The notes below the pieces were generated by a model. It had not been told where the DNA came from and searched no databases. It saw only the letters and a list, made by a program, of their open reading frames with translations. A stretch of DNA of 61,003 nt from Rhizobium album (GTDB taxonomy: Bacteria; Pseudomonadota; Alphaproteobacteria; Rhizobiales; Rhizobiaceae), in contig NZ_QFBC01000024.1 of NCBI RefSeq assembly GCF_003122325.1, forward strand, positions 1 to 61,003, given 5' to 3'. Shown piece by piece: positions 1 to 9,576 of this stretch (its first letter is position 1; each line of letters starts with the position of its first letter). The position numbers and the translations under genes are program-made.

Positions 1-279
1 GAGGTGGTGACCGTCAATCCCGGCGCCTTCCGCACCGGTTTCAACGACACCGGCATGGAGAGCATGGACCAATGGTGGGGCCAGGGCGAGCGCGTGATCG
101 CGCATTGGCCGGTGCGCGAACTCGACCGCCAGCACGATCCCGATGACATGATCGAAGCGATGATCGAGGTTATCGAAGCCGTTAACCCGGCCTACCGCAC
201 TGTCCGCCCTGCGAGCGCGGCGGACATGGTTCGCAAGGAGCAGAACGAAATCTGGGACCGGAAAGCTTCGGAGGCTTGA
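1..279 (+). CDS. SDR family oxidoreductase, C-terminal fragment (5' end outside window)
   Basis: The frame is open from base 1 and ends at the TGA at 277-279, so this is the C-terminal 92 residues or so of a longer protein. The VNPGAFRTGF stretch matches the segment after the catalytic Tyr/Lys of short-chain dehydrogenases, where a PG-x-x-x-T motif contacts the cofactor. The Rossmann half and the active site lie outside the window, so substrate and cofactor cannot be judged. It ends one base before the next gene, which also has a nucleotide-binding fold; the two are probably co-transcribed. Confidence 0.7.
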   Translation, partial: EVVTVNPGAFRTGFNDTGMESMDQWWGQGERVIAHWPVRELDRQHDPDDMIEAMIEVIEAVNPAYRTVRPASAADMVRKEQNEIWDRKASEA

Positions 280-280
280 C

Positions 281-913
281 ATGAAACTTCTGCTGATCGG
301 CGCAACCGGTCTCGTCGGCCACCAGGTCTTGACGCAAGCCCTCGAAGATCCGCGGGTCGAAACCGTGATTGCCCCCTCACGCCGTCCTCTCAGTACCAGT
401 CATCGCAAACTGGTCGCACCGATCGTCCGTTTCGACGACCTGCCGCAAGAGGCCGACTGGTGGAAGGCTGACGCAGCCATCTGCACCCTCGGAACGACGA
501 TCGGCAAGGCGGGTTCGCGAGAGGCGTTTCGCGAGGTCGATCATGACTATCCGCTTGCCGTCGCCCGGCTCGCCAGAGCGCATGGAACCCCGCGCTTTGC
601 CGTCGTCTCCGCCAAGGGCGCGAACCGAAACTCGCCCGTTTTCTATTCACGCGTGAAGGGTGAGACGGAAGCCGATCTGACGGCGCTCGCCTTCCCGTCG
701 CTGACGATCCTGCGACCCGGGCTGATCGGCGGCGACAGAACGGAACGACGCGCCGGCGAACACCTCGCGCTGCTCGTCCTGAAACGGCTGGGGCCGGTCC
801 TGCCCAGGGCATGGCGGATCAATCCTGCTGCCAGAATCGCGAAGGTTCTTCTCGACGCCGCCCTCGGGGACCGGATGGGAACCAGGATCATCGGCTCGGC
901 GGAAATGGCCTGA
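281..913 (+). CDS. NAD(P)-binding Rossmann-fold protein (atypical/extended SDR, NAD(P)H-binding)
   Basis: This 210-aa protein starts with an N-terminal GATGLVGHQV motif (residues 8-17), the GxxGxxG fingerprint of NAD(P)H-binding atypical SDRs. A central Y-S-R-V-K-G-E stretch (about residues 125-131) follows the YxxxK pattern, and LRPGLIGG near residue 143 is typical of the family. Proteins of this kind resemble the YwnB/HTATIP2-like group, whose substrates are mostly unknown. The start lies one base after the upstream SDR stop, so a shared transcript is likely. The frame is intact, in contrast to the broken genes that follow. Confidence 0.75.
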   Translation: MKLLLIGATGLVGHQVLTQALEDPRVETVIAPSRRPLSTSHRKLVAPIVRFDDLPQEADWWKADAAICTLGTTIGKAGSREAFREVDHDYPLAVARLARAHGTPRFAVVSAKGANRNSPVFYSRVKGETEADLTALAFPSLTILRPGLIGGDRTERRAGEHLALLVLKRLGPVLPRAWRINPAARIAKVLLDAALGDRMGTRIIGSAEMA

Positions 914-1162
914 ATGCCGGCACCGGTCCGGAGCCTGCCCGTCTGAAACCATCTGGCATTCCCGACGGGATTTGTTGTTTTACTGGTGAATATGATCCAT
1001 CCAGTCGGGCGGCAGGTCTCCCTCCGGGCCGGGCACCGGTTGATCGACGGGATGCGCGGTCGGCGCGGCAATGCATTCAATGTCGGCGCGGACGGCAAAA
1101 ATTGCCCCTATCCAAAGTTAGGGCGTTGTGAAAAGCTGGCCGCGACGGACAGAGGGGATGGC

Positions 1163-2517
1163 ATGCCGAAATCCACCGGGGCCGGGCGAAACGACACCGT
1201 CCTGGCCAGCACGCGACTTGGCCTGCCCGCGCCACCGGCATACCATCAACCGCGCCCGCGACTTTCGCGGATGCTGGACGCGCGCCGCCAGATCACGCTT
1301 CTGGTCGCGCCGGCAGGCTTTGGCAAAACCACCGCGCTCAGGGGCTGGTTGAGCGGCGAGCCGCCCCAGCGGTATCCGGTCTGGCTGGCGCTGGAAGAAG
1401 ACGACCTCGAACCCCTCGCCCTGGTCAGCCACCTGGTGGCCGCCCTGCGCTCCAACGATGCCGGCCGGGCCGAGGCGGCGGCGCTGGCGCTGGCGCAACC
1501 GGCGACGGTCGATCCCCGCGCCGTGATGGCGCGGCTGCTTAACGATCTGGGCGACACGGCCGACAGCTGGGCGCTGGTTCTCGAGGACCTGCACCGCGCC
1601 GGCAGCCCCGCGACGTCGCGCCTGTTGAGTTATGCGCTGGATCACCTGCCAGCCAATGTCGATGTCATCATGACCTCGCGGACCGAACCGGATCTGCCGT
1701 TGGGCGCTGGCGGGCGGACGGGCGGCTAACGGAAATCGACGCGACAGACCTGCGCTTCAGCCCGCCTGAAGCCGAACAGTTCCTGACCCGCACCATGGCC
1801 GCGCCGATCGATCCGGACCAGGCGCGCCAGTTGGAGTCCCGGATCGGCGGCTGGATTGCCGGGCTGCAAATGGCGGCGCTCTGGCTGCAAAGGGGAGACA
1901 ACGCGACCCACAGCGCCGACTTCGCGGAACTGGACGGCCGGCATCACTTCTTCACCGGTTATCTCGCGGCCGAGGTTCTGGACAGTCAACCGCCGGAGAT
2001 ACGGGGACTTCCTGATCGCCACCTCGGTGCTGGAACGGCTATCTGCCCCCTTGTGCGACGCGCTGTGCGATCGGACCGACAGCGCGGCGCTGCCGGATCG
2101 GGTCCGGCGGGGGTGATCTTTTCCTCAACGGGCTCGACGCGCGCGGAGACTGGTTCCGCTATCATGATCTCTTCCGCGAATTCCTGCTGTGCCGGCTGGC
2201 GCCCGCCGAGCGGGTCGTTCTGAACCGTCGTGCGGCAGCCTGGTTTGCCGCGCAGGGCGATCCGACACTGGCGATCCGCCATGCCGTCGCCGCGGACGAT
2301 CCCGGAATGGCGGTCGCTCTCCTGCGCCGCCATGTCGATGGCGCGCTGTCGGCGGGTGCGTTCGCGCAGCTTCTGGCCTGGCTGGATCAGCTCGGCGACG
2401 CCACCGTGCTCAGCCATCCAGACCTGGCGGGCTACAAGGCATGGCTCCTCTATATGCGCGGACGCGTTACCGAGGCGGAGCGCTATGCCAGGCGCGGCGG
2501 CCTGTGCGCCAAGGGCT
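1163..2517 (+). pseudogene. LuxR-family MalT-type ATP-dependent transcriptional activator, broken remnant
   Basis: From the ATG at 1163 the first frame encodes LGLPAPP... then a Walker A-like APAGFGKTT and a LVLEDLHRA Walker B-like segment, the layout of the STAND/MalT-type ATPase domain of large LuxR regulators. The frame is lost near 1700 (after DLPLG). The homology continues in other frames at about 1795-2000 (RIGGWIAGLQMAALWLQ), 2000-2115, and 2120-2500 (DWFRYHDLFREFLLCRL, the domain preceding TPR repeats). At least three frameshifts are needed to join these pieces. The C-terminal TPR and LuxR HTH domains are missing because the sequence changes into acetolactate synthase near 2515. Non-functional remnant. 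Confidence 0.8.
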
Positions 2518-3048
2518 TGACGAGGATATCGTGTTGGCCGATACCGGCGCGATCAAGATGTGGATGGCGCGGCTTTATCCTGCCCGGGCACCGCTGACCT
2601 GCATCATCTCGAACGGGGCCTGTCCACCATGACGTTTTCGCTGCCGGGCGCCATCGCGGCCAAACTGGCCAGGCCCGATCGAAAGGTGCGGGCCGCGATG
2701 GGCGACGGCAGTTTCATGATGAATTCGCAGGAAATCGAAACGGCGGTGCGCGAAAAGATCCCGCTGAAGGTGCTGATCTGGGAAGACGAGGCCTATGGCC
2801 TGATCAAGTGGAAGATGGACCTTGAACTCGGCCACCATCGCGACGTGGACTTCGGCAATCCCGACTTCGTGAAATATGCCGAGAGCTTCGGGGCGAAGGG
2901 CTACCGGATCGAGAACGCCGGCGACCTGCTTCCCACCCTGGAAAAGGCGCTGGCCGAGGACGGCGTGTCCATCATCTGCTGCCCGGTCGATTATTCAGAA
3001 AACATGAAGCTGACGGACAAGCTGGGGGCCTTGACCGATCCGATGTGA
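2516..3048 (+). pseudogene. Acetolactate synthase large subunit (AlsS-type), C-terminal remnant
   Basis: DIVLADTGAIKMWMARL (from about 2518) and then LSTMTFSLPGAIAAKLARP with GDGSFMMNSQEIETA (2630-2745) are the thiamine-diphosphate-binding half of acetolactate synthase. The GDG...N motif that binds ThDP-Mg2+ is preserved. The tail reads through DYSENMKLTDKLGALTDPM to a stop at 3048. One frameshift lies near 2600-2625, where an extra G separates ISNG from LSTMT. The N-terminal two thirds are absent and replaced by the MalT-type remnant, so this is a fusion of two dead genes. A translatable stub could start at 2632 but would lack the FAD and pyruvate-binding parts. Confidence 0.85.
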
Positions 3049-3600
3049 CGGCAGCGCCCACGGGTCGGGGCGGCATGGCTTGCCCCGGCTCTAACCAGGA
3101 TGAAACGCGACTTATGGCAGACAGAACAACACAAGGCGTCTGCTCAGCAACGCCAGCGTAAAATTGATCGCCGGGGTAATTCCGTCAATTCAGTCGGCCT
3201 TTATTGGCGCGCTCCAGGGAAAAGAAGGTGTCTCCGGTCGGCGCGGGTCTTCGCGGCGGTGTCGTTATCTGCGGAGCTCTGAGCATAGGCGGATTTACGG
3301 TTCCCGACCCATATCAGTTGCTGCTTCCGGCCGGGTACGGTCTTCTTGCAGCACTTGCCAACATTCTGACCACCAGGGTGACTGCGGTGGCCCTTTCACC
3401 GTCAAGGGGCGCCGACATACGGCGCTCCTGTGCCTCACTCTTCCCGCAGGATGGCGTACTGCATCGTGTTCTCGAAGATGGATGGTGGCGGCACCGAGCG
3501 ACCAGCTATACGGCCGGACCAGCCTCTGAGGCGCTATGGCGTGGCTCCGCCATCGTCGACCGGCCGCCGCGCGAACGGCTTGGTTCGGGACTCAATCGCT
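3049..3600. other. Region without an intact gene; short hydrophobic coding remnant
   Basis: About 550 bases between the alsS-like remnant and the MFS remnant. A stretch on the plus strand in the frame from 3204 encodes a hydrophobic segment (GGVVICGALSIGG, then LLLPAGYGLLAALANIL) that looks like two transmembrane helices, perhaps from a drug/metabolite transporter. The frame has no convincing start or conserved end. I cannot assign a family. Confidence 0.3.
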
Positions 3601-3965
3601 TCGGGATCGTCCTTACGGAGGTGAACAGGCCATAGGAAAAATAGTGGCAGAGAAGGACGATGATGAGCACGCGGATGGCCGGCGCTGCGATGATCGACCT
3701 GAACGACACTCTTTCGTGCATATCGACACTTTTAGCCACGCCGTCGAGTTGGCCGGGCGCGTTCGCGCCCTTCACCCAAAACGTGGTGATGACGACGCTG
3801 GTTGCCGAAAGGATCAATGACAGCCAGATCGGGGCCGTGAGCGAAATGTCGGAGACATACCCTGAAATGCCCGGCCCGATAATACCGCCAAGGCCAAGGC
3901 CGGCGCTGAGGATGCCGATGGCCTGGCGCCTGTTCGTCGGGGAACTGTTGTCGGCGGCGTATGCT
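3600..3965 (-). pseudogene. Major facilitator superfamily transporter, internal remnant (antisense)
   Basis: Read on the minus strand from about 3965, the frame gives AYAADNSSPTNRRQAIG followed by a glycine-rich helix (ILSAGLGLGGIIGPGISGY) and further hydrophobic helices (WLSLILSATSVVITTFWV, IRVLIIVLLCHYFSYGL). This matches the end of MFS transmembrane segment 4 through to the start of the second bundle. Neither end of the transporter is present. On the plus strand the same bases lead directly into the M24 hydrolase fragment, so two genes in opposite orientation have been joined near 3965. Confidence 0.7.
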
Positions 3966-4670
3966 GCGGCGGCCGATGAGGTGACGGATGTCGGTCAACA
4001 ATGCCTCATCGACAACCTGCGGATCGGCATGTCTGGGGCGGAAATCAACGAAATGTGCCGTTCCGCCATGGTTGCGCATATACTCAACCATCATTCAGAC
4101 AAGCCGTTCTATCTCCACACCTCATCCGGCATCATCGACGCAACGAGACGCGCCGGCAGCAGCGAATGGTGCACCTGGAACCGTTTCATGACAGCGAAGC
4201 CGGGCATGATCCTCGATTCTATCTTCGATTGTTTTCTGTGGGGTTACTGGGGCAACGTAGAGCGTACGGTTTCCGTCGGCGCGCCCTCCGCCGAGGTGAA
4301 GCGGGCTTTCGACATCATGATCGAGGCCAACGAGGCGGCGTTCGACGCTATCAAGCCCGGTGTGCGCATGTCGGAGATCGATGTGTTGACGAAAAAGATC
4401 CTGGAGAAGAACGGTTACGAGCCATCGCAATTCGGCTCGGGTATGGGTCGCGGTATCGTCTCCTACGAAGGTGGCCATCGCGCGCTGCCGCTGGACGTCC
4501 GTCTCTATAACGATTTGGAAATAGAACCCGGTATGGCCTTCAGCATCGAGCCAATGCTCGGCGTCTTCGGGCTAGGTGCTTTCCGCCATTGCAACACGGT
4601 GATCGTCACGGATACGGGTTGCGAGGTGGATTCTCGGGTTCGCCGCGACATGATCGTGATTGAACAGTAA
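3966..4670 (+). pseudogene. M24-fold (creatinase/Xaa-Pro peptidase-like) hydrolase, N-terminally truncated
   Basis: From about 3966 the plus strand encodes the pita-bread domain of the M24 family (AAADEVTDVGQQCLIDNLR..., IEPMLGVFG..., to the stop at 4670), about 235 residues instead of the usual 390-400 with the N-terminal domain. An open frame runs back to 3660, but that part is antisense of an MFS gene, so the natural start is lost. The metal-ligand positions look altered: GYWGN where metallo-members have GYxxD, GMGRG where they have GHGxG, and RHCNT where they have RxExT. That pattern fits non-metal M24 relatives such as creatinase. It lies 36 bases upstream of the ABC ATPase genes and may have belonged to their operon. 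A chimeric protein starting at 3660 could be made, but is unlikely to be active. Confidence 0.7.
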
Positions 4671-4706
4671 CGCGATCGACCGTTTCCGCAACGGCAAGGG
4701 AAGAAG

Positions 4707-5729
4707 ATGCAGACTACCGCTAGCTTTGAGCAAGAAACCGTCCTCGAATGTTGCAATTTGCGAACGTACATTCATACGCGGCGCGGCTTGGTACGCGCCG
4801 TTGATGGAGTCGATCTCAAGCTGAAAGCCGGGCGGGCGCTGGGGCTGGTGGGCGAATCGGGCAGCGGCAAGAGCCTGACCGCCTTCTCTATAATGGGTCT
4901 AATCGACGAGCCGGTCAGGATCGAGGAGGGGTCTGTGATCCGCCTTGAGGGTCGGGACATCGGCAATCTTTCCCGCAAGCAACTGGCGGGCCTACGCGGC
5001 AGCCGCATCGCCATGGTATTCCAGGAGCCGATGACCGCCCTCAACCCGGTCCACACCGTTGGCTGGCAGGTCGGCGAACCGCTCATCCTGCATCTCGGCA
5101 TGACCAAGGCGCAGGCGAAGAAGCGCGCCATTGAGCTTCTCGACCTCGTCGGAATCAAGGATGCCGCACGGCGGGCGGACGACTATCCGCACCAGCTTTC
5201 CGGCGGTATGCGCCAGCGGGTGATGATCGCCATCGCCTTGGCCTGTGACCCGGCCGTGCTTTTGGCCGATGAGCCGACCACCGCACTCGATGTAACCGTG
5301 CAGTCGCAGATTCTGACTATTCTCGCCGAACTGCGCAAACGGCTGCGCGTGGCCATACTGCTCATCACCCACGATCTCGGCGTGGTGGAGGAAACCTGCG
5401 ACGATGTTGCGGTGATGTACGCCGGCCGCATCGTGGAACGTGGACCAGTCCCGGAAGTGCTGCAGCGGCCACGCCATCCCTATACCCGTGCGCTATTAGC
5501 CTCCATGCCGACGCTTGATACCGAAGCGACACTGAGGCCGATCCCGGGTAGCGTGCCGGATGCGCGATCATGGCCGAAGGGGTGCCGGTTCGCCAGCCGC
5601 TGCGAATTTGTCACCGGGCGGTGCCTGGACGAATATCCACCAACATTCGCTGGTGACGCCGGCGCCGAAGTCGCCTGTTGGCTCTACGATGAGGCGCAGC
5701 CGCGTTCGCAGGGGGGATTGCAACGATGA
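4707..5729 (+). CDS. Oligo/dipeptide ABC transporter ATP-binding protein (DppD/OppD-like)
   Basis: This 340-aa protein has a complete set of ATPase motifs: Walker A GESGSGKS (about residue 50), the Q-loop in AMVFQEPM, the signature LSGGMRQRV, Walker [12 protein letters not shown] and the switch His in LLITHDLG. The C-terminal CRFASRCEF region carries the cysteine cluster typical of OppD/DppD subunits. It would energise import of peptides or small amines at the inner membrane, paired with the next gene. The start at 4707 has a GGGAAGAAG-type ribosome site. Its stop overlaps the next start (ATGA at 5726). The matching permeases and binding protein are not next to it and were probably lost at the upstream breakpoint. 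Confidence 0.9.
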   Translation: MQTTASFEQETVLECCNLRTYIHTRRGLVRAVDGVDLKLKAGRALGLVGESGSGKSLTAFSIMGLIDEPVRIEEGSVIRLEGRDIGNLSRKQLAGLRGSRIAMVFQEPMTALNPVHTVGWQVGEPLILHLGMTKAQAKKRAIELLDLVGIKDAARRADDYPHQLSGGMRQRVMIAIALACDPAVLLADEPTTALDVTVQSQILTILAELRKRLRVAILLITHDLGVVEETCDDVAVMYAGRIVERGPVPEVLQRPRHPYTRALLASMPTLDTEATLRPIPGSVPDARSWPKGCRFASRCEFVTGRCLDEYPPTFAGDAGAEVACWLYDEAQPRSQGGLQR

Positions 5730-6781
5730 CTTTGGTGCTTGAACCGAACCCTACCCACGACCATCCACCGGTAGTGCTTCGGGCTAATAATGTCTGCCTC
5801 GACTATCCTGTAGAAACCGGTGCCTTTCGACGAAAGGCTGGATTCGTCAGGGTGCTCGACAGCATAGACCTCGTATTGCGACGCGGCGAAACACTAGCGC
5901 TACTTGGCGAATCGGGTAGTGGGAAATCCACGCTTGGCCGCATTTTGGTCGGCCTGCTAAGCCCAACAAGCGGGGTAGTGGAATTCCACGACCGAAGTCT
6001 TACCGATTTCGGTCGGCGAGAAAGGCGCGCTTATCACCGTAAGGTGCAGATGGTTTTCCAAGATATGGCAGATTCGCTCGATCCGCGCATGACTATACGC
6101 GACATCGTCGCCGAAGGGCCGAGCGCTCACAGACTAGTGCCGCGGGGAGACTTAAATCGCCTCGTGCGACGTTATCTCGATCTGGTCGGGATTCCGGGTT
6201 CCGCCCTCGGCAAGTATCCGCACGAATTCTCAGGGGGGCAACGCCAGCGTATCGGCATTGCACGTGCACTTATTATGCAGCCTGAAGTCGTCGTCGCTGA
6301 CGAGCCGATTTCGGCACTCGATGTGTCGATTCAAGCGCAGATTCTGACGCTGTTCGAGGACCTGCGTAAAGAATTGAACCTCACATATATCTTTATCACC
6401 CACAACCTCGCGGCAGCCCGTTACATCGCCGATCGCATTGCGGTCCTCTATCAAGGTGGGCTCGTTGAGGTGGGCGAAGCGAAGCGGCTAATCGCTGCCC
6501 CTTCGCATCCCTTCACGCAATCTCTCTTGTCTGCAGCGCCAGGCGCGAAAATCCGGCTCAGCCAGACCGCCCCCAACGTCGATGCCGATTCTCGCACGGA
6601 GATCGGCTGTCGCTATCGGACACGTTGCGGCTATGCTGAAGCTATTTGCGCGCAGGTGACGCCCGAGAATCGATCCATCGCAGACAACCACTTTGTCGCT
6701 TGCCATCGGGCGAACGATGTCGCTACTGCTTGGAAAATTCACCAAGACACAGTTTTAATGCACGAGGGAAGGCGATCATGA
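5726..6781 (+). CDS. Oligo/dipeptide ABC transporter ATP-binding protein (DppF/OppF-like)
   Basis: This 351-aa protein is the second ATPase of the pair. It has Walker [10 protein letters not shown], signature FSGGQRQRIGIARAL, Walker B VVADEPISALD and FITHNLAAAR with the switch His. The C-terminal half ends with the CRYRTRCGYAEAIC region typical of OppF-type subunits. Translation is coupled both upstream (ATGA with the DppD-like gene) and downstream (ATGA with the GntR gene). The codon use is somewhat less GC-biased than in the phn operon (for example CTA, TTA and ATA codons), hinting at a separate origin of this block. Confidence 0.9.
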   Translation: MTLVLEPNPTHDHPPVVLRANNVCLDYPVETGAFRRKAGFVRVLDSIDLVLRRGETLALLGESGSGKSTLGRILVGLLSPTSGVVEFHDRSLTDFGRRERRAYHRKVQMVFQDMADSLDPRMTIRDIVAEGPSAHRLVPRGDLNRLVRRYLDLVGIPGSALGKYPHEFSGGQRQRIGIARALIMQPEVVVADEPISALDVSIQAQILTLFEDLRKELNLTYIFITHNLAAARYIADRIAVLYQGGLVEVGEAKRLIAAPSHPFTQSLLSAAPGAKIRLSQTAPNVDADSRTEIGCRYRTRCGYAEAICAQVTPENRSIADNHFVACHRANDVATAWKIHQDTVLMHEGRRS

Positions 6782-7500
6782 TCCAGCGAAAAGTCGCCAA
6801 TGCACACTACAGCGAGGGCCGGCTATCTGACTTTTCCGACAAGGAGGCAAGCTCTGCTTTCAGCGAAGGCAGTTCCTCCCATCTGTCCAATGATGTCTAC
6901 CAGACACTGCGCGGGGAAATCCTACACGGTATTCTGCGCCCCAACCAGGCGCTGGTCGAGGCGGAAATTGCCGAACGCCTCAATGTCAGCCGGACGCCAG
7001 TTAGGGAAAGCATGCAGATCCTCGCTTCGGAAGGTCTAATCGTATCCCGGCGGCGGCGCTGGTTCGTGTATGAACACACCCGTGGGGAGATCATCCAAAT
7101 CTACGAAATTAGGGCCGCCTTGGAAAGCTACGCAGCGCGATTGGCGGCCACGCGTGCAACTAAGGAACAGCTCGACGCACTGGAAGGCGCGCGCCCGATG
7201 GCGACCGCCGTCTCACTGATCGGGTTAGAGAGAATACGGGCTAACGAACAGTTCCACGATCTCATCATTGGGGCAGCTAACAATCCCCGCCTCGCCGGCC
7301 TGATCGTCGCCAATCGGCTCTATGCGTTCAACTATTCTGTCGAGGCCCTATACAGCACCGAGCACATGGCTACATCCTCGGAACAGCACGCTGCTTTGAT
7401 CGACGCGATCCTAGCCCGCGATCCTGAACGAGCTGGTGATGTGGCGAGAGAGCATGTGGAATATTCGCTAAATATGATCGTCAAGCGCGGAATCATATAG
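6778..7500 (+). CDS. GntR family transcriptional regulator, FCD (FadR C-terminal) type
   Basis: I place the start at the ATG at 6778, overlapping the preceding stop, rather than at 6646, because the extra upstream residues belong to the DppF-like gene in another frame. The 240-aa product has the GntR winged helix at about residues 38-105 (VYQTLRGEILHGIL..., EAEIAERLNVSRTPVRES...). An all-helical FCD ligand domain follows (EIRAALESYAARLA, EQFHDLIIGAANN, EQHAALIDAILARD). FCD domains usually bind small carboxylates or amino acids through a metal. The gene lies in the operon with two ABC ATPases and proC, so it probably represses this operon in response to the imported compound or a catabolite. 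Confidence 0.9.
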   Translation: MIQRKVANAHYSEGRLSDFSDKEASSAFSEGSSSHLSNDVYQTLRGEILHGILRPNQALVEAEIAERLNVSRTPVRESMQILASEGLIVSRRRRWFVYEHTRGEIIQIYEIRAALESYAARLAATRATKEQLDALEGARPMATAVSLIGLERIRANEQFHDLIIGAANNPRLAGLIVANRLYAFNYSVEALYSTEHMATSSEQHAALIDAILARDPERAGDVAREHVEYSLNMIVKRGII

Positions 7501-7603
7501 TGTTTAGACATTGTTAATCTGACACGGCCCCTCGTCGGAATCGCGCTTGCACCCGCGCTGGGACGCTTTTCCCACCCATTTGACAGAATTTGAGGAGCAG
7601 GGC

Positions 7604-8434
7604 ATGGACATCCTATTGATCGGCGCAGGGAATATGGGGTTTGCCCTGCTGAAGCGATGGACCGAATTTACGCAACATAGGTTTTCGGTCGTCGAACTAA
7701 CTGAGGCCTTGCGCGACAGGGCTCGCGCGCACGGCGCCGTGGTGTTTGCTGCCTACGAGGACTTACCTGACAATCTGCGCGTGGACGCGGTGGTGCTTGC
7801 TACCAAACCGCAGATCGCCGGCGACGTCGCGCGGCTTTACGCGTCCTTCCTGAAGCCCGGCGGCTTCATCGTTTCGATTGCCGCAGGGGTAAACGTTAGA
7901 ACACTTCAAAACTATACCGGCAATGCTATCGCAATTGTCCGTTGCATGCCGAACACGCCGGTGTCCACAGGGCTGGGCGTGATTGCCTGCTTTCTTAACG
8001 ACCTGGTAACCCCCAACCAGGCCGATAGTGCGCTTCTGCTTCTGTCGTCCCTCGGAATAGTGGAAATCATCGCGGACGAAGCGCTGATGGACTGTTTCAC
8101 TGCTGTCGCGGGATCCGGCCCGGCTTATGTGTTTCACTTCATCGAGGCGCTTGCTGGCGCCGCCGAAGCGAATGGACTTTCGCCCGATATTGCGCTCCAA
8201 GTCGCCAAGCAAACCGTTCTAGGTGCAGCGACGATTGCGGCGCAAAGCAGCACTACCCCATCGGAACTGCGGATGCAGGTAACGAGCCCAAACGGGACCA
8301 CTGCCGCGGGCCTCGCCGAATTGATGAATACGGAAAACGGGTTGTCTCCACTGATTCACGCAACGGTCTCGGCTGCGCGAAAAAGATCGTTGGAGATCGA
8401 CACTGAACTGACCAAAGTGATCAGCGATCAATGA
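7604..8434 (+). CDS. proC: Pyrroline-5-carboxylate reductase
   Basis: ProC reduces 1-pyrroline-5-carboxylate to L-proline with NAD(P)H. The 276-aa product starts at the ATG at 7604, preceded by a GAGGAGCAGG ribosome site; the longer frame from 7547 has no such support. The N-terminal LLIGAGNMGFALL is the Rossmann dinucleotide motif. IVRCMPNTPVSTGLGV and AVAGSGPAYVFHFIEAL with GLSPDIALQVAKQTVLGA are the two P5CR signatures. The gene sits 103 bases after the GntR gene, in the same direction. With a creatinase/Xaa-Pro-type hydrolase and peptide ABC ATPases nearby, a pathway feeding a pyrroline or proline-type compound into metabolism is plausible, although ProC is normally biosynthetic. It is likely an accessory paralogue. 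Confidence 0.93.
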   Translation: MDILLIGAGNMGFALLKRWTEFTQHRFSVVELTEALRDRARAHGAVVFAAYEDLPDNLRVDAVVLATKPQIAGDVARLYASFLKPGGFIVSIAAGVNVRTLQNYTGNAIAIVRCMPNTPVSTGLGVIACFLNDLVTPNQADSALLLLSSLGIVEIIADEALMDCFTAVAGSGPAYVFHFIEALAGAAEANGLSPDIALQVAKQTVLGAATIAAQSSTTPSELRMQVTSPNGTTAAGLAELMNTENGLSPLIHATVSAARKRSLEIDTELTKVISDQ

Positions 8435-8508
8435 GAACAGCGTGGGCAGGGGCGGAGAGTTTCAGGAAAGGGCCCCCAGTTCATACGATGCAACTTCGAC
8501 GAGCCTTC

Positions 8509-8808
8509 CGCGGAGTCCTCCGTCCGCCCCGGCGATTTCGGTGCCATCCCACTGAAAGCCCTGATGGCGAGGAACGCGGGCATCGTCTAGGAAGCGGTTG
8601 GCGAGGTGATCTTCGGCTGCGCCAACCAGGCGGACGAGAACAATCGCAATGTCGCGATTTTGCCCTCGCTCCTCGCGGGTCTTCTGGTCGGTGTTCGGCA
8701 CGACAATTAACCGGCTTTGCGGCTCGGGCATGAATGCCGTTGTCGCCGCCGCCGCGCCATCAATTCCGGCGAGGCAGAGCTTGTCGCCACTGGCGCGCGT
8801 CCTTCGTG
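8509..8808 (+). pseudogene. 3-oxoadipyl-CoA thiolase-like (PcaF/acetyl-CoA acyltransferase) remnant
   Basis: The plus strand encodes SSVRPGDFGAIPLKALMARN, then a TAG at the position of a conserved Trp (GI-V-stop-EAV), then EVIFGCANQADENNRNVA. After a one-base frameshift near 8698 it continues GTTINRLCGSGMNAVVAAA and RAINSGEAELVATG. NRLCGSGM contains the thiolase nucleophile Cys. This order and spacing match the N-terminal third of PcaF-type thiolases of the beta-ketoadipate pathway. Both ends are missing, and the homology stops near 8808, where an antisense transposase remnant begins. Confidence 0.8.
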
Positions 8809-9150
8809 ACGCGCAAGGCGGAGACATGCCATGCAGAGATCCACGATACGACGATCGGCTGGGTAACGAGCGCATCCGTCCGGCCGAAGCGCGTCGCCTT
8901 GCCGATCGATGTGCAGGACGCCAGAAGCGGGCAGTCGCGGCAGATCCCCGGGTCGGACGTGTAATGCCTGTAACCGTTGCGGTCCGTGGTGGCATAGGTC
9001 AGCAATTGGCCTTGCGGGCAGCGATAGCCGCCAGTCTCGGTGTCCGCCCCGGTCTCGAAGGCGAATTTCGATTTGCGCATCATCCCATCCCTGGGTGGTG
9101 TCGGATTGCGATAGCCGGTGACGCCGAGGATGCCCCTGTTCTCCAGACCG
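8809..9150 (-). mobile_element. IS1182-family transposase, internal remnant
   Basis: On the minus strand from about 9150 the frame reads ANGLENRGILGVTGYRNP, then MMRKSKFAFETGADTET, then YRCPQGQLLTYATTDRNGY and ICRDCPLLASCTS. This Cys-rich block is characteristic of the middle of IS1182-family DDE transposases. The N-terminal domain and the catalytic end are missing. A one-base frameshift separates GYRNPTPPRDG from what precedes it. It abuts the thiolase remnant, suggesting that the element was inserted and then deleted together with neighbouring DNA. Confidence 0.8.
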
Positions 9151-9576
9151 TTGGCGATACGATGCTCCGATTCATCTTCGTGATGGTTGGCGGCTTGGGA
9201 TAACGGGTGAATTGGGCGAGCCGGCCTTCATCCGACCGCTCCCTACTCGCGCCGTTCCGGCGCTCCCCGAGCCGGCGTTGCCGTCTCGTCCTTCGGTGAC
9301 GCTCACTCTCGCGGGGCGAAACGACCGGATCGACCGGCCGCGTCGCCGCAAGGGGGCTCGCGCTCCTCAGAGAGGCGTTCACGCTGGCCTTCTGCGTCGC
9401 ATAGGCGTGGCCCCTGCAGCGACGATACTATTGGTTCTCCGCTTCTGGAAATGACGATCACCCAACCGATCGTCGCTTGCCACCCCAATTCCCCAAGACT
9501 AAACTCACTGAAATCCGAGAGTACGTGCCGACTGGCGGTCGACGGCGCATTCCTACAGAACAAGGGTGTTGTCGCG
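9151..9576. other. Region with no recognisable gene
   Basis: About 425 bases follow the IS1182 remnant. The open frames here are short and arginine/serine-rich in all directions, as expected from non-coding high-GC sequence. I see no RNA gene, clear promoter or repeat. Confidence 0.4.
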
